Below are positions 1 through 7,682 of a stretch of 64,000 nt of DNA, in pieces; position 1 is the first letter of the stretch; each line of letters starts with the position of its first letter. Below the pieces are notes generated by a model. The model saw only the letters and a program-made list of their open reading frames with translations. It did not search any database and was not told the DNA's origin. Source of the stretch: Clostridia bacterium (lineage in GTDB: Bacteria; Bacillota; Clostridia; Oscillospirales; Acutalibacteraceae); the NCBI GenBank assembly GCA_017550625.1, contig JAFZOL010000006.1, forward strand, positions 21,477 to 85,476, given 5' to 3'. Made by a program: the position numbers and the translations under genes.

Positions 1-8
1 GAAAGACC

Positions 9-716
9 GTGTCGGTCGCCCGCCACCTGCCGAAAAACACCGAAGAAGAAAAAGCGGAGCGGCTCAGGCGCATCAACGAGGCGAAAAAGGCCATCGAGGA
101 CGCCCGCGCGCACAACGAGGAAACCGAGATCGCGGATTTCGTCAACCGGGAGCTCGACCGCTTCGAAACCCCGTTCGGAAAAGCGCAGCTCGCGCTTTGC
201 AGGCGCATCGTGGAGAGCGGCCCCGCGCAGTTCTTTGAACGCGCCGAGGAATTCATTGAGACGGCGAACGCCCTGCCGCAGGGAGAGACCAGAGAGGAGC
301 GCATCTGGCGCAAGCAGGAGGTGCGCAACGCCCGCGCGACGGTGCGCTCGGCAAAGCTTGCCGCAAAATATTATCCCGAGGGCGTGGTCCCCTTCGACCC
401 CGCCGCTGCCGAGGCCGCCTACGACCTGCCGGACGACACCAAAGAGCAGGCGAAGCTCCGCCGCCGCGCCATGAAGGAAACCGCCGCCGCGCAGAGCCTG
501 TATTCGCAGGTGGCGTACCCCTATCTCACCGCCGAGCGGACGGTAAACCTGTATGAGGGCTATCAGCGTCTCGACGAGCTGATCGCCGATTACGAGAACG
601 TGAAAGAAGCCCGCGAAAAGCGCCTCGCCGCCGAGCGCGCGCACGACGAGGAGCTCGCCCTCGAGCGCAAATACGACCGCGAACGCGCGAAAGCCGAAAA
701 GAAGCTGCACAAATAA
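9..716 (+). CDS. Charged, helix-rich hypothetical protein (probably 5'-partial)
   Basis: The protein is 235 residues from a GTG at position 9. The frame is still open to the window edge and no ribosome site can be seen, so the true start may lie upstream. The product is strongly charged, rich in Glu, Lys, Arg and Ala, with no signal peptide or membrane segment. Its first 60 and last 50 residues look like long amphipathic, coiled-coil helices, and the C-terminus is very basic. It sits 27 bp upstream of a monooxygenase-fold gene that has its own ribosome site, and both could share one transcript ending at the hairpin near 1042. I do not recognise the family. GC content and codon use match the surrounding core genes. 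Confidence 0.7.
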   Translation: MSVARHLPKNTEEEKAERLRRINEAKKAIEDARAHNEETEIADFVNRELDRFETPFGKAQLALCRRIVESGPAQFFERAEEFIETANALPQGETREERIWRKQEVRNARATVRSAKLAAKYYPEGVVPFDPAAAEAAYDLPDDTKEQAKLRRRAMKETAAAQSLYSQVAYPYLTAERTVNLYEGYQRLDELIADYENVKEAREKRLAAERAHDEELALERKYDRERAKAEKKLHK

Positions 717-743
717 AAATCTTCACCGGGAGGGAGTTTCATT

Positions 744-1037
744 ATGATCAAGATCGTCGCGAAGAAACACATAAGGCCCGAAAACGAGGCGCTGTTCCTC
801 GAGACCGCGAAGGAGCTCATCGAGAAGAGCCGCGCGGAGGACGGCTGCGTTTTCTACACCATCAACCGCTCGCTGCGGGAAGAGAACGTGCTGGCGTACG
901 TCGAATGCTGGCGCGACCGCGAGGCCATCGCAGCGCATAACGCCAGCGAACACTTCCGCCGCCTCGTGCCCGTGCTCAACGCCATGTGCGACGAGAGCTT
1001 TTTGCCGGAACTGTACGAAGAGATCGAAGTTGAATAA
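744..1037 (+). CDS. Antibiotic biosynthesis monooxygenase (ABM) fold protein
   Basis: This is a 97-residue protein with the size and pattern of the single-domain dimeric ferredoxin-like ABM/YgiN family. It starts with a lysine-rich beta strand (IKIVAKKHI), has a helix with the motif FLETAKELIEKSR, then a strand (CVFYTINRSL) and a central strand with YVECWRDREAIAAH, which matches the family's E-x-W-x-D-x-x-A-x-x-x-H signature. It ends with an acidic strand. Such proteins are cofactor-free oxygenases or quinol/heme-related enzymes, but the substrate cannot be told from sequence. The start is supported by GGGAGG about 10 bp upstream. It is the last gene before a bidirectional terminator. Confidence 0.85.
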   Translation: MIKIVAKKHIRPENEALFLETAKELIEKSRAEDGCVFYTINRSLREENVLAYVECWRDREAIAAHNASEHFRRLVPVLNAMCDESFLPELYEEIEVE

Positions 1038-1041
1038 CAAG

Positions 1042-1071
1042 AAAAAGAACGCCCCGCGGGGCGTTCTTTTT
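1042..1071. terminator. Bidirectional intrinsic terminator
   Basis: A perfect palindrome (AAAAAGAACGCCCC with its mirror, CG at the centre) flanked by A-run and T-run. It lies between the convergent genes ending at 1037 (+) and 1084 (-) and can end transcription from both sides. Confidence 0.9.
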
Positions 1072-1083
1072 CATTGCGGTTCG

Positions 1084-1407
1084 TTACTGCTTCACGAATT
1101 CCTGACCGTCGATCACGATGGTCTTGCCGTCGCGGCTGAAGGTCTTGGTCACGCTGGTGGAGATGCCGAGGATCTCGTAGGTGAAGGTGATGTTGCCGTC
1201 CTCGATCACGTAGGTGCCGCTGATGTTCAGCCCCAGGGCGGACATCGTGACGCCGCCTTCTTTCGTGAAGGTGATGGTGCCGGAGATCGTGTCCTTGGCG
1301 ACGTAGCTGCCTTCGAGCTTGTTGCCGGCGCAGGCGGCAAAGGCGAACAGCATGGCCGCGATCAGCGTGAGGGCGACGGCGGCTTTGAGCAGGGATTTGG
1401 TTTTCAT
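1084..1407 (-). CDS. Small secreted lipoprotein of unknown function
   Basis: The protein has 107 residues from the ATG at 1407. That start is chosen over an upstream in-frame ATG because AAGGAGG lies directly before it. It has a lipoprotein signal peptide (MKTKSLLK, a hydrophobic stretch, then a lipobox around AFAAC), so it should be anchored by lipidated Cys to the outer face of the membrane. The mature part of about 80 residues is beta-rich with repeated G-T-Y/I-T strands, resembling small lipocalin-like or DUF5640-type extracytoplasmic domains. The binding target is unknown. It is transcribed from its own promoter (1495-1523), divergent from the GH3 gene. Confidence 0.8.
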   Translation of the reverse strand: MKTKSLLKAAVALTLIAAMLFAFAACAGNKLEGSYVAKDTISGTITFTKEGGVTMSALGLNISGTYVIEDGNITFTYEILGISTSVTKTFSRDGKTIVIDGQEFVKQ

Positions 1408-1494
1408 GCGCGTTTCCTCCTTTTTCATCATGAACAGCCGCGTGGGGCTGAAAATGATCCGTTTTCCGGCGGGCGAAACCCGCCCGTCACGTTC

Positions 1495-1523
1495 AGCATA
1501 TCACAAGTCGGCGCATAAATCAA
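1495..1523 (-). promoter_or_regulatory. Sigma-A promoter for the lipoprotein gene
   Basis: On the minus strand: TTGATT, 17-bp spacer, TATGCT. It lies about 90 bp upstream of the start at 1407 and nearly back-to-back with the GH3 promoter, so the two genes may share control. Confidence 0.7.
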
Positions 1524-1533
1524 TCCTTTGCGC

Positions 1534-1562
1534 TTGTGTTTTTTTCGCGGGCGTGATATGAT
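1534..1562 (+). promoter_or_regulatory. Sigma-A promoter for the GH3 gene
   Basis: TTGTGT, 17-bp spacer, TATGAT, ending 46 bp before the ATG at 1609. Confidence 0.7.
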
Positions 1563-1608
1563 GGAAGCAGAATGCTCCCGCGCGGCGGGAGGAACGGAGG
1601 CGTGCCGG

Positions 1609-3675
1609 ATGGAGATCAGGAACTATAACGACGCGGTGAAGGCGTACCGCGCCGACAGGACGGACGAAACGCTTTACGCGGCGGCGAAGGCGCTGTGCGA
1701 TGAGCTTACGTCCCTCGAAAAGCTCGGGATGCTCGCGGGCAAGCGCTTTTTCGCGCGCAACGGCCGCGACCTCATTTTGAAGGGGCAGAAATATAACTGC
1801 CGCCCGTGCGTCGGCGGCGGCGTGAAGCGGCTCGGCATTCCGGAGATCGCGTTTTCGGACGGCCCGCGCGGCGTGGTGATGGGCCACAGCACCTGCTTTC
1901 CGGTGCCGATGGCGCGCGGGGCGGCCTTCGACGAGGAACTGGAATACGAGATCGGCAAGGTGATCGCCGACGAGGTGACGGCGCGGGGCGGCAACTATTT
2001 CGCCGGGATCTGCATCAACCTGCTGCGCAATCCCCGCTGGGGCCGCGCGCAGGAGACCTACTGCGAGGACCCGTTTTTACTCGGCAAAATGGGCGAGGCG
2101 CTCACGAAGGCGGTGCAGGAGAAGGGCGTGATCGCCTGCCCGAAGCACTACGCCGTGAACAGCATCGAGAACATCCGCTTTGACGTGAACGTCCTTTCGG
2201 ACGAGAAGACCCTGCACGAGGTGTATCTGCCGCACTTCAAACGCTGCGTGGACGCGGGTGCGATGTCGATCATGGGCGCGTATAACCTGTTCCGCTGCGA
2301 GCACTGCTGCGAGAGCAGATATCTGTTAAAAGACGTGCTGCGCGACCAATGGGGCTTTACGGGCTTCACGATCTCGGACTTTCTGATGGGCGTGCGAAAC
2401 GCCCCGAAGGCGCTGAAAGCCGGCCTCGACATGGAGATGCCGCAGCGCCTCAGATACGTTTCTTTGCCGCTCGATCTCAAGCGCGGAAAAGTGACGTGGG
2501 ACGACGTGGACGCGAGCGTACAGAGCATTCTGCGGGCGCTCATCAAGATCACGCCGGACAAAAAAACGGCGTCGAAGAGCGTGGTGGCGTGCGGGAAACA
2601 CACTTCACTCGCGAAGAAGGCGGCGCTGGAGGGCACGGTGCTCCTCAAAAACGACGGCGTGCTGCCGCTGCCCAAAGGAAAGAAGATCGCGGTGATCGGG
2701 CGCTACGCGAACAAGGCGAACGTGGGCGATCACGGGTCGAGCTCGGTGACCGCACCCTATACCGTGACGCCGTATATGGGCCTGAGGCACGTCTACGGCA
2801 AAGAGAACGTCGTGCTGTGCGAGGGGACGGACTTCCGCGCAAAGGAAGAAGAGATCCGCGCCTGCGACGCGGTGCTGCTGTGCGTGGGCAGCGACTATAA
2901 GCAGGAGGGCGAGAACCTCGCGAACTTCTCGAAAAAGGACGGCGTCGCGGACAGAGCCATGGGCGGCGACCGGTCGTCGCTCAGGATCCCTGCCGAAGAG
3001 GTGGCGCTCATCATGGACGCGTGCGACGCCTTCGACAACGTGATCGTGGAGATCGTGGGCGGCAGCGCCTACGTGATCGAGGAGTGGAAGGACAGAGCGA
3101 ACGCGATCCTTCACGCGTTTTACGGCGGCATGGAGGGCGGCAACGCTCTGGCGGAGCTCATCTCCGGCCAAGCGAACCCCTGCGGGCACCTGCCGTTCAC
3201 GATGGCGAAGGACGAGGACGACTACCCCGCGTTTTTGTTCCCGAGCGCGAAGACGCGCGATATCACCTACGGGTATTACCACGGCTACACCCTGCTCGAC
3301 AGAGAGAAAAAGGAGGCGGCCTTCCCCTTCGGCTTCGGGCTGTCGTATACGGAATTTGAATATTCGGATATGAAAGCCTTCGACCGCGGGGACGCGGTGG
3401 AAATCACGCCGGGTGTGAAGAACGTCGGCGAACGCGACGGCAAGACCGTTGTGCAGGTGTACGCCGGCGCGCCGGGCGACCACCCGGTGAAGCTGCTCAA
3501 GGGCTTCAAAAAGGTGCTCGTGAAGGCCGGGGAGACCGTTGAGGTGACTGTCAGGATCGACAAAAATGATTTGAAATTCTATGACCCCGAAACGAAGTCG
3601 TGGTACCTCGAAGACGATTATACGTTTTTCGTGGGGCAGCACAGCGCCGACACGGTCGCCGTGAAGGCGGAATGA
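1609..3675 (+). CDS. Glycoside hydrolase family 3 (beta-glucosidase-like)
   Basis: The protein has 688 residues, and the start is set by GGAGG-rich sequence just upstream of 1609. The order is the usual one for GH3: a TIM-barrel domain, an alpha/beta sandwich, and a C-terminal fibronectin-III-like domain (from about residue 580). The barrel contains the KHYAVNSIE motif and the nucleophile motif GFTISDF, with Asp near residue 257, a variant of the common SDW. FPFGFGLSYTEFEYS is the typical entry to the Fn3-like domain. There is no signal peptide, so it should act in the cytosol on imported beta-linked disaccharides or oligosaccharides. Exact specificity is not readable. It is followed after 36 bp by a secreted six-hairpin protein, suggesting joint work on plant or host glycans. 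Confidence 0.93.
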   Translation: MEIRNYNDAVKAYRADRTDETLYAAAKALCDELTSLEKLGMLAGKRFFARNGRDLILKGQKYNCRPCVGGGVKRLGIPEIAFSDGPRGVVMGHSTCFPVPMARGAAFDEELEYEIGKVIADEVTARGGNYFAGICINLLRNPRWGRAQETYCEDPFLLGKMGEALTKAVQEKGVIACPKHYAVNSIENIRFDVNVLSDEKTLHEVYLPHFKRCVDAGAMSIMGAYNLFRCEHCCESRYLLKDVLRDQWGFTGFTISDFLMGVRNAPKALKAGLDMEMPQRLRYVSLPLDLKRGKVTWDDVDASVQSILRALIKITPDKKTASKSVVACGKHTSLAKKAALEGTVLLKNDGVLPLPKGKKIAVIGRYANKANVGDHGSSSVTAPYTVTPYMGLRHVYGKENVVLCEGTDFRAKEEEIRACDAVLLCVGSDYKQEGENLANFSKKDGVADRAMGGDRSSLRIPAEEVALIMDACDAFDNVIVEIVGGSAYVIEEWKDRANAILHAFYGGMEGGNALAELISGQANPCGHLPFTMAKDEDDYPAFLFPSAKTRDITYGYYHGYTLLDREKKEAAFPFGFGLSYTEFEYSDMKAFDRGDAVEITPGVKNVGERDGKTVVQVYAGAPGDHPVKLLKGFKKVLVKAGETVEVTVRIDKNDLKFYDPETKSWYLEDDYTFFVGQHSADTVAVKAE

Positions 3676-3711
3676 CCCCGTGTTTGATCAAAGCGAAAAG
3701 GAGGAACCGTC

Positions 3712-4869
3712 ATGCAGCAAATCTTTGAGAAGCTCACCGCGGCGCTGCTCTCGCTGCTCGCGATATTCGGCGTGTCGACGGCGCCCGCGCGCCCCGCGGC
3801 CGAAGACCTTTCACCCGTTGAGATCTCGCGCCCGGACTACGCCGCCCTTGCCGAGGAGGAGGCGGAGTGGCTGTGGAGCCAGTTCCTGCCCAACGGCGCC
3901 ATCGCGTTTTATTACCACGACAACGGCGAGGTGACCGTGAACCCGTATTTTTCGACCTACGCCGCGATCGCGCTGACGGCCTACGACGGGTCGCCCAAAG
4001 CGGGAAGGCGCATCAAGGGGTTCATCGAGTGGTATTTTTCGCACATGAACACGTGGAAGGACGATATCGTGCCCGGGTCGATCTACGATTACACGGTCAC
4101 GATGAAAGACGGCGCGATCGTGTCGGAACAGTCCACGGGCAAATACGACTCCACCGACTCTTACAGCGCGTTTTTCCTGCGCCTGTTGTGGGATTACGCC
4201 GAGCGGTACGGGGACTATGAGCTTTTGAAGGCGCACGCTTCGGAGATCAAAACGCTTTTGAACGTCATTTATCTGACGCGGGCGCACGGCTACACCTTCG
4301 CGAAGCCCGCCGACCTGCACGTCTATCTGATGGACAACTGCGAGGTGTATACGGGCCTCACGGCGGCGGAAAAAATCGGCGATGCCATCGGCGACGACTG
4401 CCTCACGCAAAAAGCCGCCAAAGCCGCCGACGTGTACCGCACGCGATTTCTCAAGGACTGGTACCGCGGCGGGCGCTTCACCTATCAGATGCTCGCCCTG
4501 CCGGTGTGGGGCTACGTCGACGCAGACCCGCTCTTTTCGTGGGACAACTTTTATCCCGACGCGGCGGCGCAGGTGTATCCGGTGCTGTGGGACGTCATCT
4601 CGCCCGACAGCCCTGAGGCAAAGCTCGTGTATGAGAACTTCTGCGAAAGCTGGAGCTGGGAGACGATGGAGTACGTGAGAAGCGGGGCGGAGGTCTATTA
4701 CTGGGGCGCACTGGCGCTCGCCGCGGCGAAGATGGGGGATGAGGCGCGCGTGAATACGTACCTCCATTATTATCGGCAGCGCGTGTCGCCGGAGCGCGCG
4801 TATCCGCTTTACTGCTTCGATTCGGCGATGGTGCTGATGACGCTGATCACCATGATGAATGCGGCGTAA
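3712..4869 (+). CDS. Exported (alpha/alpha)6-barrel-like protein
   Basis: The protein has 385 residues with an N-terminal signal peptide or anchor (residues 1-28, KLTAALLSLLAIFGVSTAPA). It starts 10 bp after AAAGGAGG. The mature part has regularly spaced helices with aromatic motifs (YFSTYAAIALTAY, DSTDSYSAFFLRLLWDYAERYGD, SWDNFYPDAAAQVYP, AEVYYWGALALAAAK). This is the pattern of six-hairpin glycosidases, and the Asp-rich segments are possible active-site carboxylates. I cannot assign a GH family. It probably works outside the cell, with the GH3 enzyme upstream processing the products. The pair seems to form one transcript ended by the hairpin at 4900. Confidence 0.7.
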   Translation: MQQIFEKLTAALLSLLAIFGVSTAPARPAAEDLSPVEISRPDYAALAEEEAEWLWSQFLPNGAIAFYYHDNGEVTVNPYFSTYAAIALTAYDGSPKAGRRIKGFIEWYFSHMNTWKDDIVPGSIYDYTVTMKDGAIVSEQSTGKYDSTDSYSAFFLRLLWDYAERYGDYELLKAHASEIKTLLNVIYLTRAHGYTFAKPADLHVYLMDNCEVYTGLTAAEKIGDAIGDDCLTQKAAKAADVYRTRFLKDWYRGGRFTYQMLALPVWGYVDADPLFSWDNFYPDAAAQVYPVLWDVISPDSPEAKLVYENFCESWSWETMEYVRSGAEVYYWGALALAAAKMGDEARVNTYLHYYRQRVSPERAYPLYCFDSAMVLMTLITMMNAA

Positions 4870-4899
4870 ATGCGGCAAAAGCGAACGACAAAAAGAGAA

Positions 4900-4932
4900 A
4901 GCAGGCTGAAATCAAAATCAGTCTGCTTTTTT
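4900..4932 (+). terminator. Intrinsic terminator of the GH3 operon
   Basis: Arms AGCAGGCTGA and TCAGTCTGCT, with one G-U pair, followed by six T. Confidence 0.85.
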
Positions 4933-4954
4933 CATGCGTTTTTTACAGACGCCT

Positions 4955-5146
4955 CTGCACACTGTCGTCTGAATGAAGACGGGCTTCGCCCTGATGAAGT
5001 CACTCGCTTCGCTCGTTCATGAAGACGGCGGCAAAAGCCGCCTAATGAAGCGAAGTCGCCCCGCAGAGCATTCGCTCCGCAGGAGCGACTTCATTTCTTC
5101 ATTAGCGAAGCGACTTCATTAGCCCGCTTGCGGGCGACTTCATTTC
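4955..5146. repeat. Nested palindromic repeat region, atgaag/cttcat linkers
   Basis: This intergenic stretch is a string of short hairpins (such as GGGCTTCGCCC, GCGGCAAAAGCCGC, CGCTCCGCAGGAGCG, GCCCGCTTGCGGGC). Linkers in the left half read ATGAAG and those in the right half read CTTCAT, so the whole stretch is also an inverted repeat of its linkers. It runs into the 3' end of the next gene, whose TGA stop is made from the last linker. A second array with ATGATG/CATCAT linkers is at 17660-17835, and a decayed piece is near 15275. Confidence 0.8.
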
Positions 5147-6150
5147 GAAGCGGACGGGATCTTGTCTTTCAAAAAGGCGTCCACGGTCTTCCAGTAGAGG
5201 GCGGGGTTCGTGTAGATCGACTGGGCGTGGTCGGCGCCCTCGATGGGCTGTTTGACCTTCGGCGCGGCGCAGGCCTCGTAAAGCCGGTCCATCATCGGGA
5301 AGGGCACGAAGTTGTCGGCGGTGCCGTGCAGGAACGCCGTGGGCGTGACGCTGCGCGCGACCGCGTCGATGGGCACGTTTTTGCGGATATCGTGGTTGCC
5401 GCGCAGGATGGACACGGCGTTCATCGCGTGCACGAGCGGAAACGCCGGAAGCTTGGCGTAGAGCTTGACGACGTTGGCGTATTGCTCCCAGCAGCTCGTG
5501 AAGCCGCAGTCGGCGACCGCAGCCTTCACATTTTCGGGCAGGTGTTCGCCGGTGGCGAGCATCACGGTGGCGGCGCCCATGGAATAGCCGTGCAGCAAAA
5601 TCTCGGCCGCGGGGTCGAGAGCGACGACGTAGTCGATCCACGCGAGAAGGATATCCTTGTCGCGGTAGGCCATGGTGCAGTAGTGCTTTTCGTCGTTGCC
5701 CCAACCGCGCAGCGACGGGCAGATGCAGTTGTAGCCCTGCGCGTGGTAGTGCTCGGCGAACACGCCGACCGACGCGGGCTCGGAGTTATAGCCGTGGCAG
5801 AGCAGCGCCCATTTGTGAGACGGCTCTTCGGCCGGGATGATATAGGCGTGGATGCGCCCGGTGGCGGCGGCGGTGATCACCCGGTCGTCGCCCTTATGGG
5901 CCGTGAACCAGTCCGGCTCGGCGGGGGCGGGCGTCTCATCAGCGGGGGCTGCGGTGCGCGTCGGCTCGGCCGGGGCGGGAGCATCGACCGGAACGGGATC
6001 CTCGCGGTCGTCGAACAGCCTGACGAAGAAGGGGTTCAGCCTCGTGTTCAGCGCGCATTCGTAAATGACGGCGGCAAGGCCCATTACGGCGGCGACGCCG
6101 ATGAAGCCGGCCTTGACAACGGTTTTCGCAACGGTTTTGGCGGAGGGCAC
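5140..6150 (-). CDS. Membrane-anchored alpha/beta hydrolase
   Basis: The protein has 336 residues. The start is taken as the GTG at 6150, because AAAAAGGAGATGATCCT precedes it at good distance; the longer frame has no ribosome site. An N-terminal membrane helix (about residues 12-33) is followed by a Pro/Ala-rich linker with acidic residues and then an alpha/beta-hydrolase fold of about 230 residues. The catalytic set is visible: HGYSMGA (nucleophile Ser), GTADNFVPF (Asp) and GADHAQS (His). An oxyanion-type motif (LLCHGYNS) sits at the first strand. It resembles serine aminopeptidase/DUF-type hydrolases of Clostridia that face the outside; the substrate is unknown. The last codons overlap the palindromic repeat array. 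Confidence 0.9.
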   Translation of the reverse strand: MPSAKTVAKTVVKAGFIGVAAVMGLAAVIYECALNTRLNPFFVRLFDDREDPVPVDAPAPAEPTRTAAPADETPAPAEPDWFTAHKGDDRVITAAATGRIHAYIIPAEEPSHKWALLCHGYNSEPASVGVFAEHYHAQGYNCICPSLRGWGNDEKHYCTMAYRDKDILLAWIDYVVALDPAAEILLHGYSMGAATVMLATGEHLPENVKAAVADCGFTSCWEQYANVVKLYAKLPAFPLVHAMNAVSILRGNHDIRKNVPIDAVARSVTPTAFLHGTADNFVPFPMMDRLYEACAAPKVKQPIEGADHAQSIYTNPALYWKTVDAFLKDKIPSASK

Positions 6151-6182
6151 AGGATCATCTCCTTTTTGTTTTTCCGAACAAC

Positions 6183-6211
6183 AGGATACCATAAAACCGC
6201 GGGCGATGCAA
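6183..6211 (-). promoter_or_regulatory. Promoter of the alpha/beta hydrolase
   Basis: Minus strand TTGCAT, 17-bp spacer, TATCCT, 33 bp before the GTG start. Confidence 0.55.
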
Positions 6212-6222
6212 GCGGGAATTCG

Positions 6223-6248
6223 AAAAAGGCGCCGCAAAATGCGGCGCC
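6223..6248 (-). terminator. Terminator of the SGNH hydrolase gene
   Basis: Minus strand arms GGCGCCGC and GCGGCGCC around a 5-nt loop, followed by TTTTT. Confidence 0.88.
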
Positions 6249-6281
6249 CGTGCTGTTAAAACACGATTCGGTAAAACGCGA

Positions 6282-7451
6282 TCACTTGATCTTGCCCATG
6301 AACTCGATGAGGGTGGCGAAAAACTGCCTGAACCAATCGAAGATCTTCGTGAAGAACGCGACCACCTTGTTGACATTGGCGCCGGTGTCGAGGTTCTTTT
6401 CGACGGCGGCGATGATCTTGTCGGCGATCTGGGCGTAGCCCTTGGGCGTGGGATGCGCGATGAGGGCGTATTCGATCGGATCGCTGATCGAGAGGATGTG
6501 GCCGATGGACATCTCGGTGGCGGCGGAGGGCGTTTCGACGTCGGAGATGTCGACGTAGATATAGCCGCGCTCAAGCGCGCACATCTGGGTGTAGGCGTTC
6601 ATCGAATCCATGATGCCGTTGATGAGGCCGCCGATCTTGATCGAGACGTCGTCGGTCGCCGTGGCGTTCTTGATCGGGTTCATGGTGCCCACAAGCACGA
6701 CCGTGGCGTCGGGGTTGACCTCTTTGATGTAGTCGAGCAGGAGCGGATAGGCATCCTTCCAGTAAGCGAAATACTGCTGGAGAAGGTCCATGATGTGGGC
6801 GATGCCGCCGGGGATGGCGGAGATATCGCTCATGTCAAGCGTGTTGAGGCCGAAGATCTGCGCCTTGTAGATGACGTCGGTCTGGCCGAGGCCGATCGTG
6901 ATGAGGCTGGCGTTCGCGATCATCTCGCGCACGCTCATGATCTCGCCGGTCTCGCCGTAGGCCGCCTGGCCGTCAAGCGTGTAGCTGAGCGGGTCGCCGA
7001 AATACTTGAGGTCGGTCTCGTAGCGGCGGATCATAGAACCGTCCTGATACGTGAACTCGTCGTCACGGAAGCCGTCGTCAATGCCGAGCAGGTCGAGCAC
7101 GTAGGCGGTGGAAACGGCGTCGTGCGCGAGCGGCCAGAGCTTGGCGCTCGTGTCGCGCAGATCATCGGGCGCGTTGAGGCCGAACGCCTCGGCGATGCGG
7201 TTCGGATAGGAGCCGTCCACGTTGCGGCATTCAAAATTGCCGTAGGTATCGTTGAGATAGATCTGGTTCTGCCAGTTGTCGCCCGCGCCGTAGCCGCGCG
7301 TGAAGCTGTCGCCGATCGCAAGATAGCCGATGCCCTCTTTGAGCGAGGCGTAGGGGTCGTTCTGCGTGTCGGCCGCGAACGCCGGCGCGATGAGCGCGGT
7401 TGCCATCAACACGGAAAGCAGCAGCGCGATGATCTTGGTCGTCTTTTTCAT
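6282..7451 (-). CDS. Secreted SGNH/GDSL-type esterase-like protein
   Basis: The protein has 389 residues, starting at 7451 behind ACAAAGGAG. A Sec signal peptide (KKTTKIIALLLSVLMATALIAPAFA) ends about residue 26. Block I reads YLAIGDSFTRGYG with the SGNH nucleophile Ser. Block III reads IGLGQTDV, where the usual Asn is Thr, and block V reads AHPTPKGY, where the Asp three residues before His is Leu. The fold is therefore SGNH, but the catalytic set is altered and activity is uncertain. The last 30 residues (VVAFFTKIFDWFRQFFATL) form an amphipathic, aromatic helix that may hold the protein at the membrane surface. It is a single-gene unit with its own promoter and terminator. Confidence 0.85.
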   Translation of the reverse strand: MKKTTKIIALLLSVLMATALIAPAFAADTQNDPYASLKEGIGYLAIGDSFTRGYGAGDNWQNQIYLNDTYGNFECRNVDGSYPNRIAEAFGLNAPDDLRDTSAKLWPLAHDAVSTAYVLDLLGIDDGFRDDEFTYQDGSMIRRYETDLKYFGDPLSYTLDGQAAYGETGEIMSVREMIANASLITIGLGQTDVIYKAQIFGLNTLDMSDISAIPGGIAHIMDLLQQYFAYWKDAYPLLLDYIKEVNPDATVVLVGTMNPIKNATATDDVSIKIGGLINGIMDSMNAYTQMCALERGYIYVDISDVETPSAATEMSIGHILSISDPIEYALIAHPTPKGYAQIADKIIAAVEKNLDTGANVNKVVAFFTKIFDWFRQFFATLIEFMGKIK

Positions 7452-7489
7452 ATGACTGTACTCCTTTGTGGTTATTTTGTACATAAATC

Positions 7490-7518
7490 ATTATAGCACC
7501 ATATTCTTTTTTTTGCAA
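7490..7518 (-). promoter_or_regulatory. Sigma-A promoter of the SGNH gene
   Basis: Minus strand TTGCAA, 17-bp spacer, TATAAT. Confidence 0.8.
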
Positions 7519-7682
7519 TATGCTTTTATCATTTTTGATAAAACTGTTTTCTGAGGACGGCCCGGGCGCCGCGGGACGCCCGGATAAGGACAGCGACCAT
7601 ATTGGCCGTGACCGGAGACAAAACTCTTTTCTTTTGCGAAACAGTATGGTATAATAATCAAAACACGCAAGGAGGGGATCTT

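Noticed and set aside
4955..5146. CRISPR array
   Set aside because: The repeated units are short palindromes with inverted linkers, without constant-length repeats and unique spacers, and no cas genes are present.
5102..5704. Frame of 200 codons on the minus strand
   Set aside because: It is a shifted reading of the alpha/beta hydrolase gene with Arg-rich, unnatural composition.
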